Source: Hydrogenophaga taeniospiralis CCUG 15921
GTDB taxonomy: Bacteria > Pseudomonadota > Gammaproteobacteria > Burkholderiales > Burkholderiaceae_C
Length of the DNA stretch: 64,000 bases
NCBI RefSeq assembly: GCF_001592305.1
Contig: NZ_BCWR01000012.1
Location: 1-64,000 of the forward strand
Reading direction: 5' to 3'
The notes below the pieces were generated by a model that did no database searches, was not told the DNA's origin, and was given only the letters and a program-made list of their open reading frames with translations. A program made the position numbers and the translations under genes. Positions 1 through 8,800 of this stretch are shown here, in pieces; within the stretch, counting starts at the first letter, position 1; each line of letters opens with the position of its first letter.

Positions 1-42
1 CTCGCTGGGGGCGGTGCGGTAATCGACGGCGTTCGGGTTCAT
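1..42 (-). CDS. boxC: BoxC, 2,3-epoxybenzoyl-CoA dihydrolase, N-terminal 14 codons
   Basis: Partial gene running off the left edge. The minus strand reads an ATG at 42-40, then MNPNAVDYRTAPSE, the kind of N-terminus (VDYRTxPS) I recall for BoxC, the ring-opening hydrolase of the aerobic benzoyl-CoA pathway. A good ribosome-binding site (CAGGAG) lies just upstream on the minus strand. The gene follows boxR in the same direction, with a 118-nt gap holding TGCA palindromes. Only 14 residues are visible, so the name rests on this short match plus the boxR, boxD and benzoate-CoA ligase neighbours. Confidence 0.7.
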   Translation of the reverse strand, partial: MNPNAVDYRTAPSE

Positions 43-122
43 GGCGGTCTCCTGTTGGTATGGACTGGGGGCGCCGACCGTCGTTCACATCATCGGTGGG
101 CACCGCGTGACATGAATAATAT

Positions 123-158
123 TGCATATTTTCAACACCGTCAATGCATTTTTATGCA
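123..158. promoter_or_regulatory. Putative BoxR operator upstream of boxC
   Basis: A TGCA at 123-126 is followed by a perfect TGCA-N6-TGCA palindrome at 145-158 with an AT-rich spacer. BzdR/BoxR regulators are known to bind TGCA repeats arranged this way. It lies between the boxR stop and the boxC start and is well placed to control boxC transcription. Binding is inferred. Confidence 0.6.
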
Positions 159-160
159 CT

Positions 161-1105
161 TTACGTCACCCCCAGCACCTCCCGCACCTGGGTGCGCAGC
201 GCGTCAAAGGCGTCGTCCACGCTGCGGCCACTGGTATTGAAATGCAGGTCGGCCTTGGAATAAAAGGCCGAGCGCCCGGCCAGGATGCGCTTCAGATCTT
301 CCATGGCCTCGCGACTCGCGGCCATGGGCCGCATGTCACCCTGGGCCGCCACGCGGCCCATGTGGTCTGCCGGATCGGCCTGCAACCAGACGGTGGTGCA
401 GTGCGTGAGCAGCAGGTTGAAGTTGGCCGCGTCGGACACCAGGCCACCCGGCGTGGCGATCACCACCTCGGGGTAGATCTGGATCGCCTCTTCCAGCGCG
501 CGGCGCTCGTAGCGGCGGTAGGCCGGCGTGCCGTAGAGCGCGTGAATCTCGTTGATGCTGCAGCCAGCGAATTTTTCGATCTCGCGGCTGAGCTCGATGA
601 AGGCATAACCCAGGTCGTCGGCGAGTCGTTGCCCGAGGGTGGACTTGCCCGCACCGCGCAGGCCGATCAAGGCGATGCGGGCCTGGCGCCCGGCGTCGTT
701 CACCGGCGCGGCATGCCCGTCCAGCAGGCCGCCGATGGCCACGCGCACGCGGCGCAGATCGGCCTCGTTGCGCTTCTCCAGCAGCTCGCGGATCAGCAGC
801 CATTCGGGCGACGAGGTGGTCACATCGCCCAGCAGCTCGGTGAGCGAACACTGCAGTGCCTGCGCCACCTGCAGCAGCACCAGGATGGAGGCGTTGCCGG
901 TGCCGTATTCGAGGTTGGCCAGGTGGCGCTCGGACACGTCCGCCGCCACCGCCACGGCCTTGCGCGTCATGCCACGGCGCGAGCGCAGGGTGCGCACCCG
1001 CTCGCCCAGCGCCACCAGGAACGGGTGGCGTGGACTGTCGTCGGGGGCCGCTTCGCCCGTGGCGGGGGTGCCGGGGACCGCTTCCAAGGTTGCCAGGTCT
1101 TTCAT
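161..1105 (-). CDS. boxR: BoxR-type regulator: XRE helix-turn-helix fused to shikimate-kinase-like domain
   Basis: A 314-aa transcriptional regulator. Residues about 28-92 form an XRE-type helix-turn-helix. A linker leads to a shikimate-kinase-like P-loop domain from about 140, with a Walker A motif GLRGAGKST at 148-156. This two-domain build is that of BzdR/BoxR, repressors of benzoate-CoA gene clusters that sense benzoyl-CoA through the kinase-like domain. It sits between boxC (same strand, downstream) and boxD (divergent), with TGCA palindromes on both sides, so it probably represses both units and itself. Start is the ATG at 1105. Effector and repression are inferred from the family. Confidence 0.9.
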   Translation of the reverse strand: MKDLATLEAVPGTPATGEAAPDDSPRHPFLVALGERVRTLRSRRGMTRKAVAVAADVSERHLANLEYGTGNASILVLLQVAQALQCSLTELLGDVTTSSPEWLLIRELLEKRNEADLRRVRVAIGGLLDGHAAPVNDAGRQARIALIGLRGAGKSTLGQRLADDLGYAFIELSREIEKFAGCSINEIHALYGTPAYRRYERRALEEAIQIYPEVVIATPGGLVSDAANFNLLLTHCTTVWLQADPADHMGRVAAQGDMRPMAASREAMEDLKRILAGRSAFYSKADLHFNTSGRSVDDAFDALRTQVREVLGVT

Positions 1106-1141
1106 GGGGTTCGATGTTTAAGGGTTAACCCTGATGGGACT

Positions 1142-1198
1142 TGCATTCCGTAGAAACATGCACTTTAATGCATGACATGCCAGACGCAAGATAGTGCA
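1142..1198. promoter_or_regulatory. Putative BoxR operator between boxR and boxD
   Basis: The divergent boxR-boxD intergenic region holds four TGCA tetramers: 1142-1145, a TGCA-N6-TGCA palindrome at 1159-1172, and 1195-1198. The palindrome has the same architecture as the one before boxC (145-158). This placement suggests autoregulation of boxR and control of boxD. Confidence 0.65.
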
Positions 1199-1254
1199 TT
1201 TATAGCGGCAATCCCGCCCGGCGACCAGCCCTGTTGATCAACCTTCCTCCCGAC

Positions 1255-2832
1255 ATGAACTCCACCCCCCTGCTCCCCAACTTCCTCGCCGGCCGCTGGC
1301 AAGACGGCACCGGCCACGGTGCGACCCTGCTGGACCCGGTGCTGGGCACGCCGCTGGTGCGCGTGAGCAGCGCCGGGCTGGACCTGGCCGAAGGGTTTGC
1401 CTTCGCCCGCGAACAGGGCGGCGCTGCCCTGCGGGCACTCACTTACCAACAGCGCGCCGCGCTGCTGGGCGAGATCGTCAAGGTGTTGCAAGCCAACCGC
1501 GACGCCTACTACGAGATCGCCACCGCCAACTGCGGCACCACCACCAAGGACTCGGCGGTGGACATCGACGGCGGCATCTTCACCCTGGGCTACTACGCCA
1601 AGCAGGGCGAGGCCTTGGGCGACGCGAAGCTGCTGCTCGACGGCGAGCGCATCCGCATGGCCAAGGACCCGGTGTTCCAGACGCAGCACATCCTGAGCCC
1701 CACGCGCGGCGTGGCGCTGTTCATCAACGCCTTCAACTTCCCGAGCTGGGGCCTGTGGGAAAAGGCCGCGCCGGCCCTGCTCTCGGGCGTGCCGGTGATC
1801 GTCAAACCGGCCACCGCCACCGCCTGGCTGACCCAGCGCATGGTGAAAGACGTGGTGGACGCCGGCATCCTGCCCGCGGGCGCACTCTCGGTGGTCTGCG
1901 GCTCGTCCGCCGGGCTGATGGACCAGCTCGGCCCGTTCGACGTGGTGAGCTTCACCGGCTCGGCCGAAACCGCTCGCATCATCCGCAGCCACCCCGCCGT
2001 GGCGCAGCGCTCGGTGCGCTGCAACATTGAGGCCGACAGCCTCAACAGCGCCCTGCTCGACCCGGCCGCCACCGCGGGCGACGAAGCCTTCAACCTGCTG
2101 GTGAGCGAGGTGGTGCGCGAAATGACGGTCAAGAGCGGCCAGAAGTGCACCGCCATCCGACGTATCTTCGTGCCGCGCGCGCTGTTCGACACCATCGCCC
2201 AGGCCATCGGCGCCAAGCTCGCCAAGACCACCGTGGGCAACCCACGCAATGAAGCCACCCGCATGGGCGCACTGGTGAGTCGCGAGCAGTTCGACAGCGT
2301 GATGGCCGGCATCGCCCACCTGAAGACCGAAGCCGAAGTCTTGTTCGACGGCAGCGCCGCCGCGCTGGTGGACGCCGACCCGACCGTGGCCGCCTGCGTG
2401 GCGCCCGTGCTGCTCGGCCATCGCCAGCCGGCGCAGGCCAAGGTGCTGCACGAGGTGGAGGTGTTCGGCCCCGTCGCCACCCTCATGGCCTACGACAGCC
2501 CGGAGCAGGCGCTGGAGCTGATCCGCCGCGGCGAAGGTTCACTGGTGAGTTCGGTCTACAGCAGCGACCCGGCCTTCATCGCTCACGCCGCCGCCGAGCT
2601 GGGCTCCAGCCACGGCCGCGTGCACGCCATTTCGCCCGACGTGGCCGCCGTGCAGAGCGGCCACGGCAACGTGATGCCCATGAGCCTGCACGGCGGCCCG
2701 GGCCGCGCCGGTGGCGGCGAAGAGCTGGGTGGTTTGCGCGCGCTGGGCTTCTACCACCGGCGTTCGGCGGTGCAGGGCAGCACGGCGGCGCTCGATGTAC
2801 TCGCCGCGACGGCCACCCCACTGAAATGCTGA
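1255..2832 (+). CDS. boxD: BoxD, 3,4-dehydroadipyl-CoA semialdehyde dehydrogenase
   Basis: A 525-aa aldehyde dehydrogenase. It is expected to oxidise 3,4-dehydroadipyl-CoA semialdehyde with NADP+ after ring opening in aerobic benzoyl-CoA breakdown. The family's substrate-pocket segment NAFNFPSWG and cofactor-binding VIVKPATATA are present, and the catalytic cysteine lies in SGQKCTAIRR, about residue 300. It resembles the ALDH half of PaaZ/PaaN-type enzymes, but there is no hydratase domain. An in-frame TTG at 1234 could add seven residues; the ATG at 1255 gives the usual N-terminus. It is transcribed away from boxR and followed by the benzoate-CoA ligase. Naming relies on this context as well as the fold. 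Confidence 0.87.
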   Translation: MNSTPLLPNFLAGRWQDGTGHGATLLDPVLGTPLVRVSSAGLDLAEGFAFAREQGGAALRALTYQQRAALLGEIVKVLQANRDAYYEIATANCGTTTKDSAVDIDGGIFTLGYYAKQGEALGDAKLLLDGERIRMAKDPVFQTQHILSPTRGVALFINAFNFPSWGLWEKAAPALLSGVPVIVKPATATAWLTQRMVKDVVDAGILPAGALSVVCGSSAGLMDQLGPFDVVSFTGSAETARIIRSHPAVAQRSVRCNIEADSLNSALLDPAATAGDEAFNLLVSEVVREMTVKSGQKCTAIRRIFVPRALFDTIAQAIGAKLAKTTVGNPRNEATRMGALVSREQFDSVMAGIAHLKTEAEVLFDGSAAALVDADPTVAACVAPVLLGHRQPAQAKVLHEVEVFGPVATLMAYDSPEQALELIRRGEGSLVSSVYSSDPAFIAHAAAELGSSHGRVHAISPDVAAVQSGHGNVMPMSLHGGPGRAGGGEELGGLRALGFYHRRSAVQGSTAALDVLAATATPLKC

Positions 2833-2865
2833 CCCCCCGCGCCGCAAAGGGCGAGATTACCCCCG

Positions 2866-2924
2866 CGCCGCCTTCGGCGTCACCCCCTTGAAAGGGGGCA
2901 ACACCAGCGGCCCGGCAAAGCCGG
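2866..2924. repeat. Cluster of three short perfect hairpins between boxD and bclA
   Basis: Three stem-loops stand in a row in the 166-nt gap: CGCCG/CGGCG at 2866-2879, CCCCCTT/AAGGGGG at 2883-2898 and CCGGC/GCCGG at 2912-2924. No T-run follows, so this is not a classic terminator. It looks like the palindromic intergenic repeats common in Comamonadaceae and may stabilise or attenuate the boxD-bclA transcript. Confidence 0.55.
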
Positions 2925-2998
2925 TTCCGCGGCGTTCTGAAGCTGAGACACCATGCTCCGGACACCGAATCATTCCCGATAAAAGCAGGAGACACACC

Positions 2999-4591
2999 AT
3001 GAGCCCCACCGAAACCCCCACCCCACCCGAGCGCTTCAACTTCGCGCGCCACCTGATCGCGCTCAACGCCGGCCGCGCCGGCAAGACCGCGCTGATCGAC
3101 GACGCTGGCACGCTCTCCTACGGCCAGCTGGCCGACCAGGTGCAGCGCTTCTCGGCCGCGCTGCGGGCGCTGGGCTTGAAGCGCGAAGAGCGCGTGCTGC
3201 TGCTCATGCACGACTGCAGCGACTGGGTGGTGAGCTTTCTGGGCGCGCTGCACGCGGGCGTGGTCCCGGTGTGCGTGAACACCCTGCTGACCGCCAAGGA
3301 CTACGCCTACATGCTGGCCGACAGCCGCGCCCAGGCGGCCTTCGTCTCGGCCGCGCTGCTACCCACGCTGCAGACCGCGCTGGACGCCGGTGGCCACGAG
3401 GTGCAGCACCTGATCGTCTCGCGCACGAAAGACCCGCTGCCCGCGGGAGCCCACGATCTGGCGGCGCTCGTCGCGGCGCATGCCCCGGCTGAACCCGACG
3501 CCAAGGGCGCCGACACGCACGGCGACGAACCCGCTTTCTGGCTCTATTCCTCGGGCTCCACCGGTGCGCCCAAGGGCACGGTGCACAGTCAGGCCAGCCT
3601 GTACTGGACGGCCGAGCTCTACGGCAAGGCGGTGCTGGGTCTGAAGGAGAGCGACACCGTGTTCTCCGCCGCCAAACTGTTCTTCGCCTACGGCCTGGGC
3701 AACGGCCTGTCGTTCCCGCTGAGCGCGGGCGCCAGCGTGGTGCTGATGGCCGAGCGGCCCACGCCGCAGGCCACGTTCAAACGGATGGTCGACCACCAAC
3801 CCACCGTGTTCTATGGCGCGCCCACCGGCTACAGCGGCATGCTCGCCAGCCCCGAGCTGCCCACGCGCGAGCAGGTGGCGCTGCGCCTGTGTTCGTCGGC
3901 CGGCGAGGCCTTGCCGCGCGACATCGGCGAGCGCTGGACCGCCCGCTTCGGCTGCGAAATCATCGACGGCATCGGCTCCACCGAGATGCTGCACATCTTT
4001 CTCTCCAACCGCCCGGGTGACGTGCGCTACGGCACCACCGGCAAGCCCGTGCCGGGCTACGAGGTGCAGCTGCGCGACGAAGACGGCAGCGTCATCACCG
4101 GCCACAACATGATCGGCGACCTCTACATCCAGGGGCCGAGCAGCGCGCTGCTGTACTGGAACAACCGCGCCAAGTCGCGCGACACTTTCCAGGGCGCCTG
4201 GACCAAGAGCGGCGACAAGTACACCCGCGACCCCGACGGCTACTACACCTACGCCGGCCGCAACGACGACATGCTCAAGGTCAGCGGCATCTACGTGAGC
4301 CCGTTCGAGGTGGAGGCCACGCTGGTGCAGCACCCGGCCGTGCTAGAAGCCGCGGTGATCGGCAAGACCGACGACGACGGCCTGGTCAAGACCAAGGCCT
4401 ATGTGGTGCTCAAGGCCGGCGCCCAGGCCACCGAAGCCGAACTGCAGGCCTTCGTGAAGGAAAAGCTCGCGCCCTACAAGTACCCACGCTTCATCGAGTT
4501 CATGGACGAACTGCCCAAGACCGCCACCGGCAAGATACAGCGCTTCAAGCTGCGCGAGCTGGAGAACCAGCGCCTGTACGTGCGCCGCTGA
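2999..4591 (+). CDS. bclA: Benzoate-CoA ligase
   Basis: A 530-aa AMP-forming acyl-CoA synthetase that activates benzoate to benzoyl-CoA with ATP, the entry step of the box pathway. The adenylate-forming signature SSGSTGAPKG lies at about residue 187. Other core motifs are GIGSTEMLHIFLS, the hinge YTYAGRNDDMLKVSG and the C-terminal lysine motif PKTATGKIQRFKLRE. GSTEMLHIFLSN is typical of benzoate-CoA ligases. The start at 2999 follows an AGGAG ribosome-binding site; an earlier in-frame ATG at 2888 has none and runs through the hairpin cluster. It lies downstream of boxD on the same strand. 4-Hydroxybenzoate or other aryl-acid use cannot be excluded. Confidence 0.92.
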   Translation: MSPTETPTPPERFNFARHLIALNAGRAGKTALIDDAGTLSYGQLADQVQRFSAALRALGLKREERVLLLMHDCSDWVVSFLGALHAGVVPVCVNTLLTAKDYAYMLADSRAQAAFVSAALLPTLQTALDAGGHEVQHLIVSRTKDPLPAGAHDLAALVAAHAPAEPDAKGADTHGDEPAFWLYSSGSTGAPKGTVHSQASLYWTAELYGKAVLGLKESDTVFSAAKLFFAYGLGNGLSFPLSAGASVVLMAERPTPQATFKRMVDHQPTVFYGAPTGYSGMLASPELPTREQVALRLCSSAGEALPRDIGERWTARFGCEIIDGIGSTEMLHIFLSNRPGDVRYGTTGKPVPGYEVQLRDEDGSVITGHNMIGDLYIQGPSSALLYWNNRAKSRDTFQGAWTKSGDKYTRDPDGYYTYAGRNDDMLKVSGIYVSPFEVEATLVQHPAVLEAAVIGKTDDDGLVKTKAYVVLKAGAQATEAELQAFVKEKLAPYKYPRFIEFMDELPKTATGKIQRFKLRELENQRLYVRR

Positions 4592-4722
4592 GCCCGGCAA
4601 GGTACCCGCCTGTCAGGGCAGGCACAAAGGCCCGGGAATACCCCGACCCGGACCACCTTGTTTTGATTACCAAACATAACCATACTCGCCACCCCGGAGA
4701 CAACAAGCAAGAGGAAGACACC

Positions 4723-5853
4723 ATGGTTCGATCGGCATGGCTGGCCTGTGGCTGGCTGTTGGCAGCGTGCGCTCACGCGAACGACGCGGGCGTCACGCCC
4801 ACCGAAATACGGCTCGGCGCCTCGGCGGTGCTCTCGGGCCCGCTGGGCCCGCAGACCGTGCAGTACGGCGAGGGCTCGCGCCTGCTGTTCGATGCGGTCA
4901 ACGCCAGTGGCGGCATCCACGGCCGCAAGATCAGCTACGTCACGATGGACGACGGGTTCGACCCCAAACGGGCGGTCGACAACACCCAGAAGCTGCTCAA
5001 GGATCACAAGGTCTTCATGATCTTCAACAACACCGGCACCGCCCAGACGGCGGCCGTGTTGCCGCTGCTCAAGGAGTCGCGGACCATCCTGTTCGGCCCG
5101 GTGACGGGCGCCTCGGTCTTCCGCGACAACTTCAACCCCCTGGTGTTCCATGTGCGGGCCAGCTACGGCCAGGAGGCCCGGCGCATCCTGTCCCAGCTCA
5201 AGCAGAGCGGTATCGGCCGCGTGGCCGTGTTCTACCAGGACGACGGGTTCGGCAAGGCCCTGCTGGCGGAACTGAAAAAGGCCTCCGAGGCCGAACAGCT
5301 GCCCTTCGTGGCAGAAATCGTGGTGGACCCCAAGCAGCCCGACTTCACCGCGGCCGCCGCCGCCACGGCCCAGGCACAGCCCCAGGCGGTGGTCATGGGC
5401 ACCGCCGGCAGCACCTTCACGAGCTACATCAAGGCGGTGCAGCAGACCCCCGTCAAGCCCGGCTTCTACGGGTTTTCCGTGGCCAGCCTGGACGTGATCA
5501 ACCGCGAGCTCAAGGACAAGGCGCGCGGCACCATCCTGGCGCAGATCATGCCGTCGCTGCGCAACACCACCATTCCGGTGGTGGCGGAATACCTCAAGCT
5601 GCTGCGCGAAAAGTCGCCCGACGCCGCCCCCTCGACGTCGCAGTTCGAAGGCTTCGTGCACGCGCGCTTGCTGGTCGAGGGCCTCAGGCGCACCGGCCGC
5701 GATCTGAGCACCGAGGCCTTCATCAAGACCATGGAGGGTGCCGGCGAGATCGCCTTCGGCCGCTTCACCGCACGCTACTCGCCCAACGCCCACAACGGAT
5801 CGAGCTACGTGGAGCTGGCCATCGTGGACGCCGACGGACAGTTGCGCTACTGA
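4723..5853 (+). CDS. ABC transporter substrate-binding protein, Leu/Ile/Val-binding type (periplasmic)
   Basis: A 376-aa secreted protein. Its N-terminus (MVRSAWLACGWLLAACAHA, then NDAG) is a clear signal peptide. The mature part has the Peripla_BP_6 fold of branched-chain amino-acid, urea or aromatic-acid binding proteins: EIRLGASAVLSGPLG, VNASGGIHGRKI, VAVFYQDDGFGKA. The start is set by a GAGGAA ribosome-binding site at about 4711. No permease or ATPase genes adjoin it, so it is an orphan. It may feed a transporter elsewhere or act as a sensory binding protein. Its position after the benzoate-CoA ligase raises the possibility of an aromatic-acid ligand. It overlaps the convergent hybrid kinase by 7 nt. 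Confidence 0.85.
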   Translation: MVRSAWLACGWLLAACAHANDAGVTPTEIRLGASAVLSGPLGPQTVQYGEGSRLLFDAVNASGGIHGRKISYVTMDDGFDPKRAVDNTQKLLKDHKVFMIFNNTGTAQTAAVLPLLKESRTILFGPVTGASVFRDNFNPLVFHVRASYGQEARRILSQLKQSGIGRVAVFYQDDGFGKALLAELKKASEAEQLPFVAEIVVDPKQPDFTAAAAATAQAQPQAVVMGTAGSTFTSYIKAVQQTPVKPGFYGFSVASLDVINRELKDKARGTILAQIMPSLRNTTIPVVAEYLKLLREKSPDAAPSTSQFEGFVHARLLVEGLRRTGRDLSTEAFIKTMEGAGEIAFGRFTARYSPNAHNGSSYVELAIVDADGQLRY

Positions 5854-8800
5854 CCGGGCGCCCCGGCGCCGCCGACCGGCGCGGGCGCCAGCAGCAGGTT
5901 CAGCTCCCGGATCAGCAGGGCCTCGGTGTAGGGCTTGTCCAGGCGTCTCATCACCCCCAGGCGGCGGAACTCGTCCGCCATGGCCTCGTCCATGCGCCCG
6001 CTGGCCACCACCACCGCGACCTCGGGCAGCATGGGGCGCAGCGCGCGCACGAAGGCCAGACCGTCCATGCGGGGCATGTGCAGATCGGTCACGATGGCCC
6101 GCAGATGGGCCCGGTGCTGCGCCACCTGCAGCAGGCCGTCGGCACCATCGGTGGCGGTGACCACGTGGAAGTTCAAACGCTCCAGAACCGCCCGCCCGAC
6201 CTCGCGCACGGCGGCCTCGTCGTCGACGAACAGCACCGTTTCGCCCTGCCCACGGAATTCGCTGGGCGCCACCGGAACGGCGGCCTCACCCGAACGCACG
6301 TCTTCGGCCGGCAGATAGACCACGAAGGTCGTGCCCTGGCCGGGCTGTGAATAGACCTGCACGAAGCCCGCATGGCTCTTGACGATGCCCAGCACGGTGG
6401 ACAGCCCCAGGCCGGTGCCCTTGTCCGGGCTCTTGGTGGTGAAGAAGGGGTCGAAGATCCGGTCGAGCAACTCGTGGGGAATGCCCTCGCCCGTGTCGCG
6501 CACGCGCAGGGCCACGTAGCGGCCGGGTCGCGCATCGGCGATGGAGCGGGCGTAGGCCGCGTCGAGCTCCACGGGCGCGGCCGTGAGGGTGAGGGTTCCG
6601 CCCTCGGGCATCGCGTCGCGCGAATTGACGCACAGGTTCAACAGCACCTGGTGCAGCTGCGTGGCGTCTCCCGACACCGTCGGCAGGTCGGGCGCGCACT
6701 CGACCACCAGGCGGATGTTCTTGGGGAAGCTGCCGTTCATCAGGCTCTCCAGCTCCCGGAGCATGCGCTCGGGCGACAGCGAGGCTCGCTCCCCTTCCGC
6801 GCCCTTGGCGAAGGTGAGCAACTGCCGCACCATGTTGGCGCCGCGCTGGGCGCTGCCCTGGATCATCTCGAACAGCCGGGCCTCTTCGGGGTACTGCTCC
6901 TTCAGCATGCCCATGCCCATGAGCACGGGCGCGAGCGCGTTGTTCAGGTCGTGCGCCACACCGCCGGCCAGCGTACCCAGGCTTTCGAGCCGCTGCGAGC
7001 GCAGGTGCTGGCGCTCGATGAGCTTCATCTGCGTGATGTTCTCGTGCGAGACCACGACGCGCACCTCGCCCTCGCCGGGAAAGCGCTCCACGCGGCACAG
7101 GAACCAGTGCTGGTCGGCCTCCTGACGCACGCTGTATTCGTGGAGAAATTCCTTCTGATCACCCCGGATGACCGCGCGGATGCCGGTGGCGACGGGATGG
7201 CAATCGCCGCTCAGGGTGCCGCAGGCGTGGTCGCACGACGCAAGGTAGTTCGCCCCCTCGCGGACCAGCGCGGGGTCGCCGAACTCGGTCCATGCGCGGT
7301 TGGCGGCCAGGACAACGCCCTGCCCGTCGAGGATCACCACGCGCGCGCTCAGGGCGTCGAGCGTGGCGCGGGCAAAGCGCTCGCTCTCGATCACGGTCTG
7401 CGTCTGCTGGGCCACGCGCTGCTCCAGCTCCTGGTTCAGGAGCGACAACTCGTGCTCGACGTTCTTGCGCTCGGTGATGTCGAGCCAGTAGCCGATGATC
7501 TCGACCGGCTCGCCCGCGGCGTCGCGCACCAGCCGGCGCTGGTCGTGCACCCAGCGGTAGCTGCCATCGCCACGGCGCAGGCGGTATTCGCTGAGGTGCG
7601 AGCCCTGCTCCACCACCCAGGGCAGTTCGGCAGCGACCCGCGCCCGGTCCTCGGGGTGCACCTGGCTCGCGCCCAGCTGGCCATCGCCGGTCAGATCCTC
7701 GGGCCGCAGGCCCATCAGCTGCGTGACGTTCGGGCTCACGTACACCGCCGCGTAGGGCGCCGTGGCCTTGCGGGTATAGATCGCCACCGGGCTGGACGAC
7801 ACCAGGAAGTTCAGGCGCGATTCGCTGGCGCGCAGCACCGCCTCGGCCGCCTTCATGTGGCTGATGTCGGTCTGGATCACGATGTACTGGTACGGAACGC
7901 CCTCGGCGTTCAGGAACGGCGTGATCGTGGTTTTCACCCAGTAGGGGCTGCCGCACTTGCGTTGGCAGCAGATTTCGCCGTGCCACACCCGCCCCGAGGT
8001 GACCTCGCGCCAGATGTCGCGCGCAAAGCCACCGGGCTGCTGGTGCGTGCGCAGGATGCGGCAGTGCTGCCCCAGCAGCTCTTCGCGGCTGTAGCCGCTG
8101 ACCTGGCAGAACAGGTCGTTGGCGTAGATCAGCGTCCCCCTGCGGTCGGCGATGCTGACGATGGCGTGATGGTCCAGCGCCAGGTGCTCGCGCTCGCGTT
8201 CGTAGAGCGTGGTCTGCAGGCGTTCGCGCAAGGCGCTGTTCTGCCGCGCACGCCGCGCGCGCGCGCTCACCGCCGCCACCAGGTGGTCTGGCCGCACCGG
8301 CTTGACGAGGAAGTCGTCTCCCCCCAGATTGAGGGCCAGCAGTTGCTGGGTCGGGTCGGTCTCGGCCGAGAGAAACAGCACCGGCAGGTGCAGGTAGGCG
8401 TCGCGCTCGCGCAGCGCCGCGGCCAGCTCGGGCCCGCTGGCATCGGGCATGTACACGTCGAGCAGCAACACGTCGGGTTTGAACCGGTCGAGCTCGTGCA
8501 GGGTCTGCAAGGGCTGCGACAGCGAATGCACCTCCATGCCGGCCGCGCGCAACACGCTGGCCTGCGCCTGCAGCAGCAGGGGGTCGTCGTCCACCAGCAG
8601 CACCCGGTAGGGCTGCACCGGCTGGCGTCCGGTGAGCGCGTCCAGCAGATTCGCCAGACGGCCGGCGTCCAGGGGACGGGTCAGCGTGCGGCTGATGCCG
8701 GCGCGCGAAGCCGCCAGGCGCACCGGCAGGTTGTCGTCCGTCAGCGCAAGCACCACGGGAATGCGGCCGTGCAGGCCCAGTCTCAATTCCTGGACCAGCG

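Noticed and set aside
122..1153. A 343-codon plus-strand open frame
   Set aside because: Antisense to boxR; composition is that of a shadow frame, and no ribosome-binding site or domain is seen.
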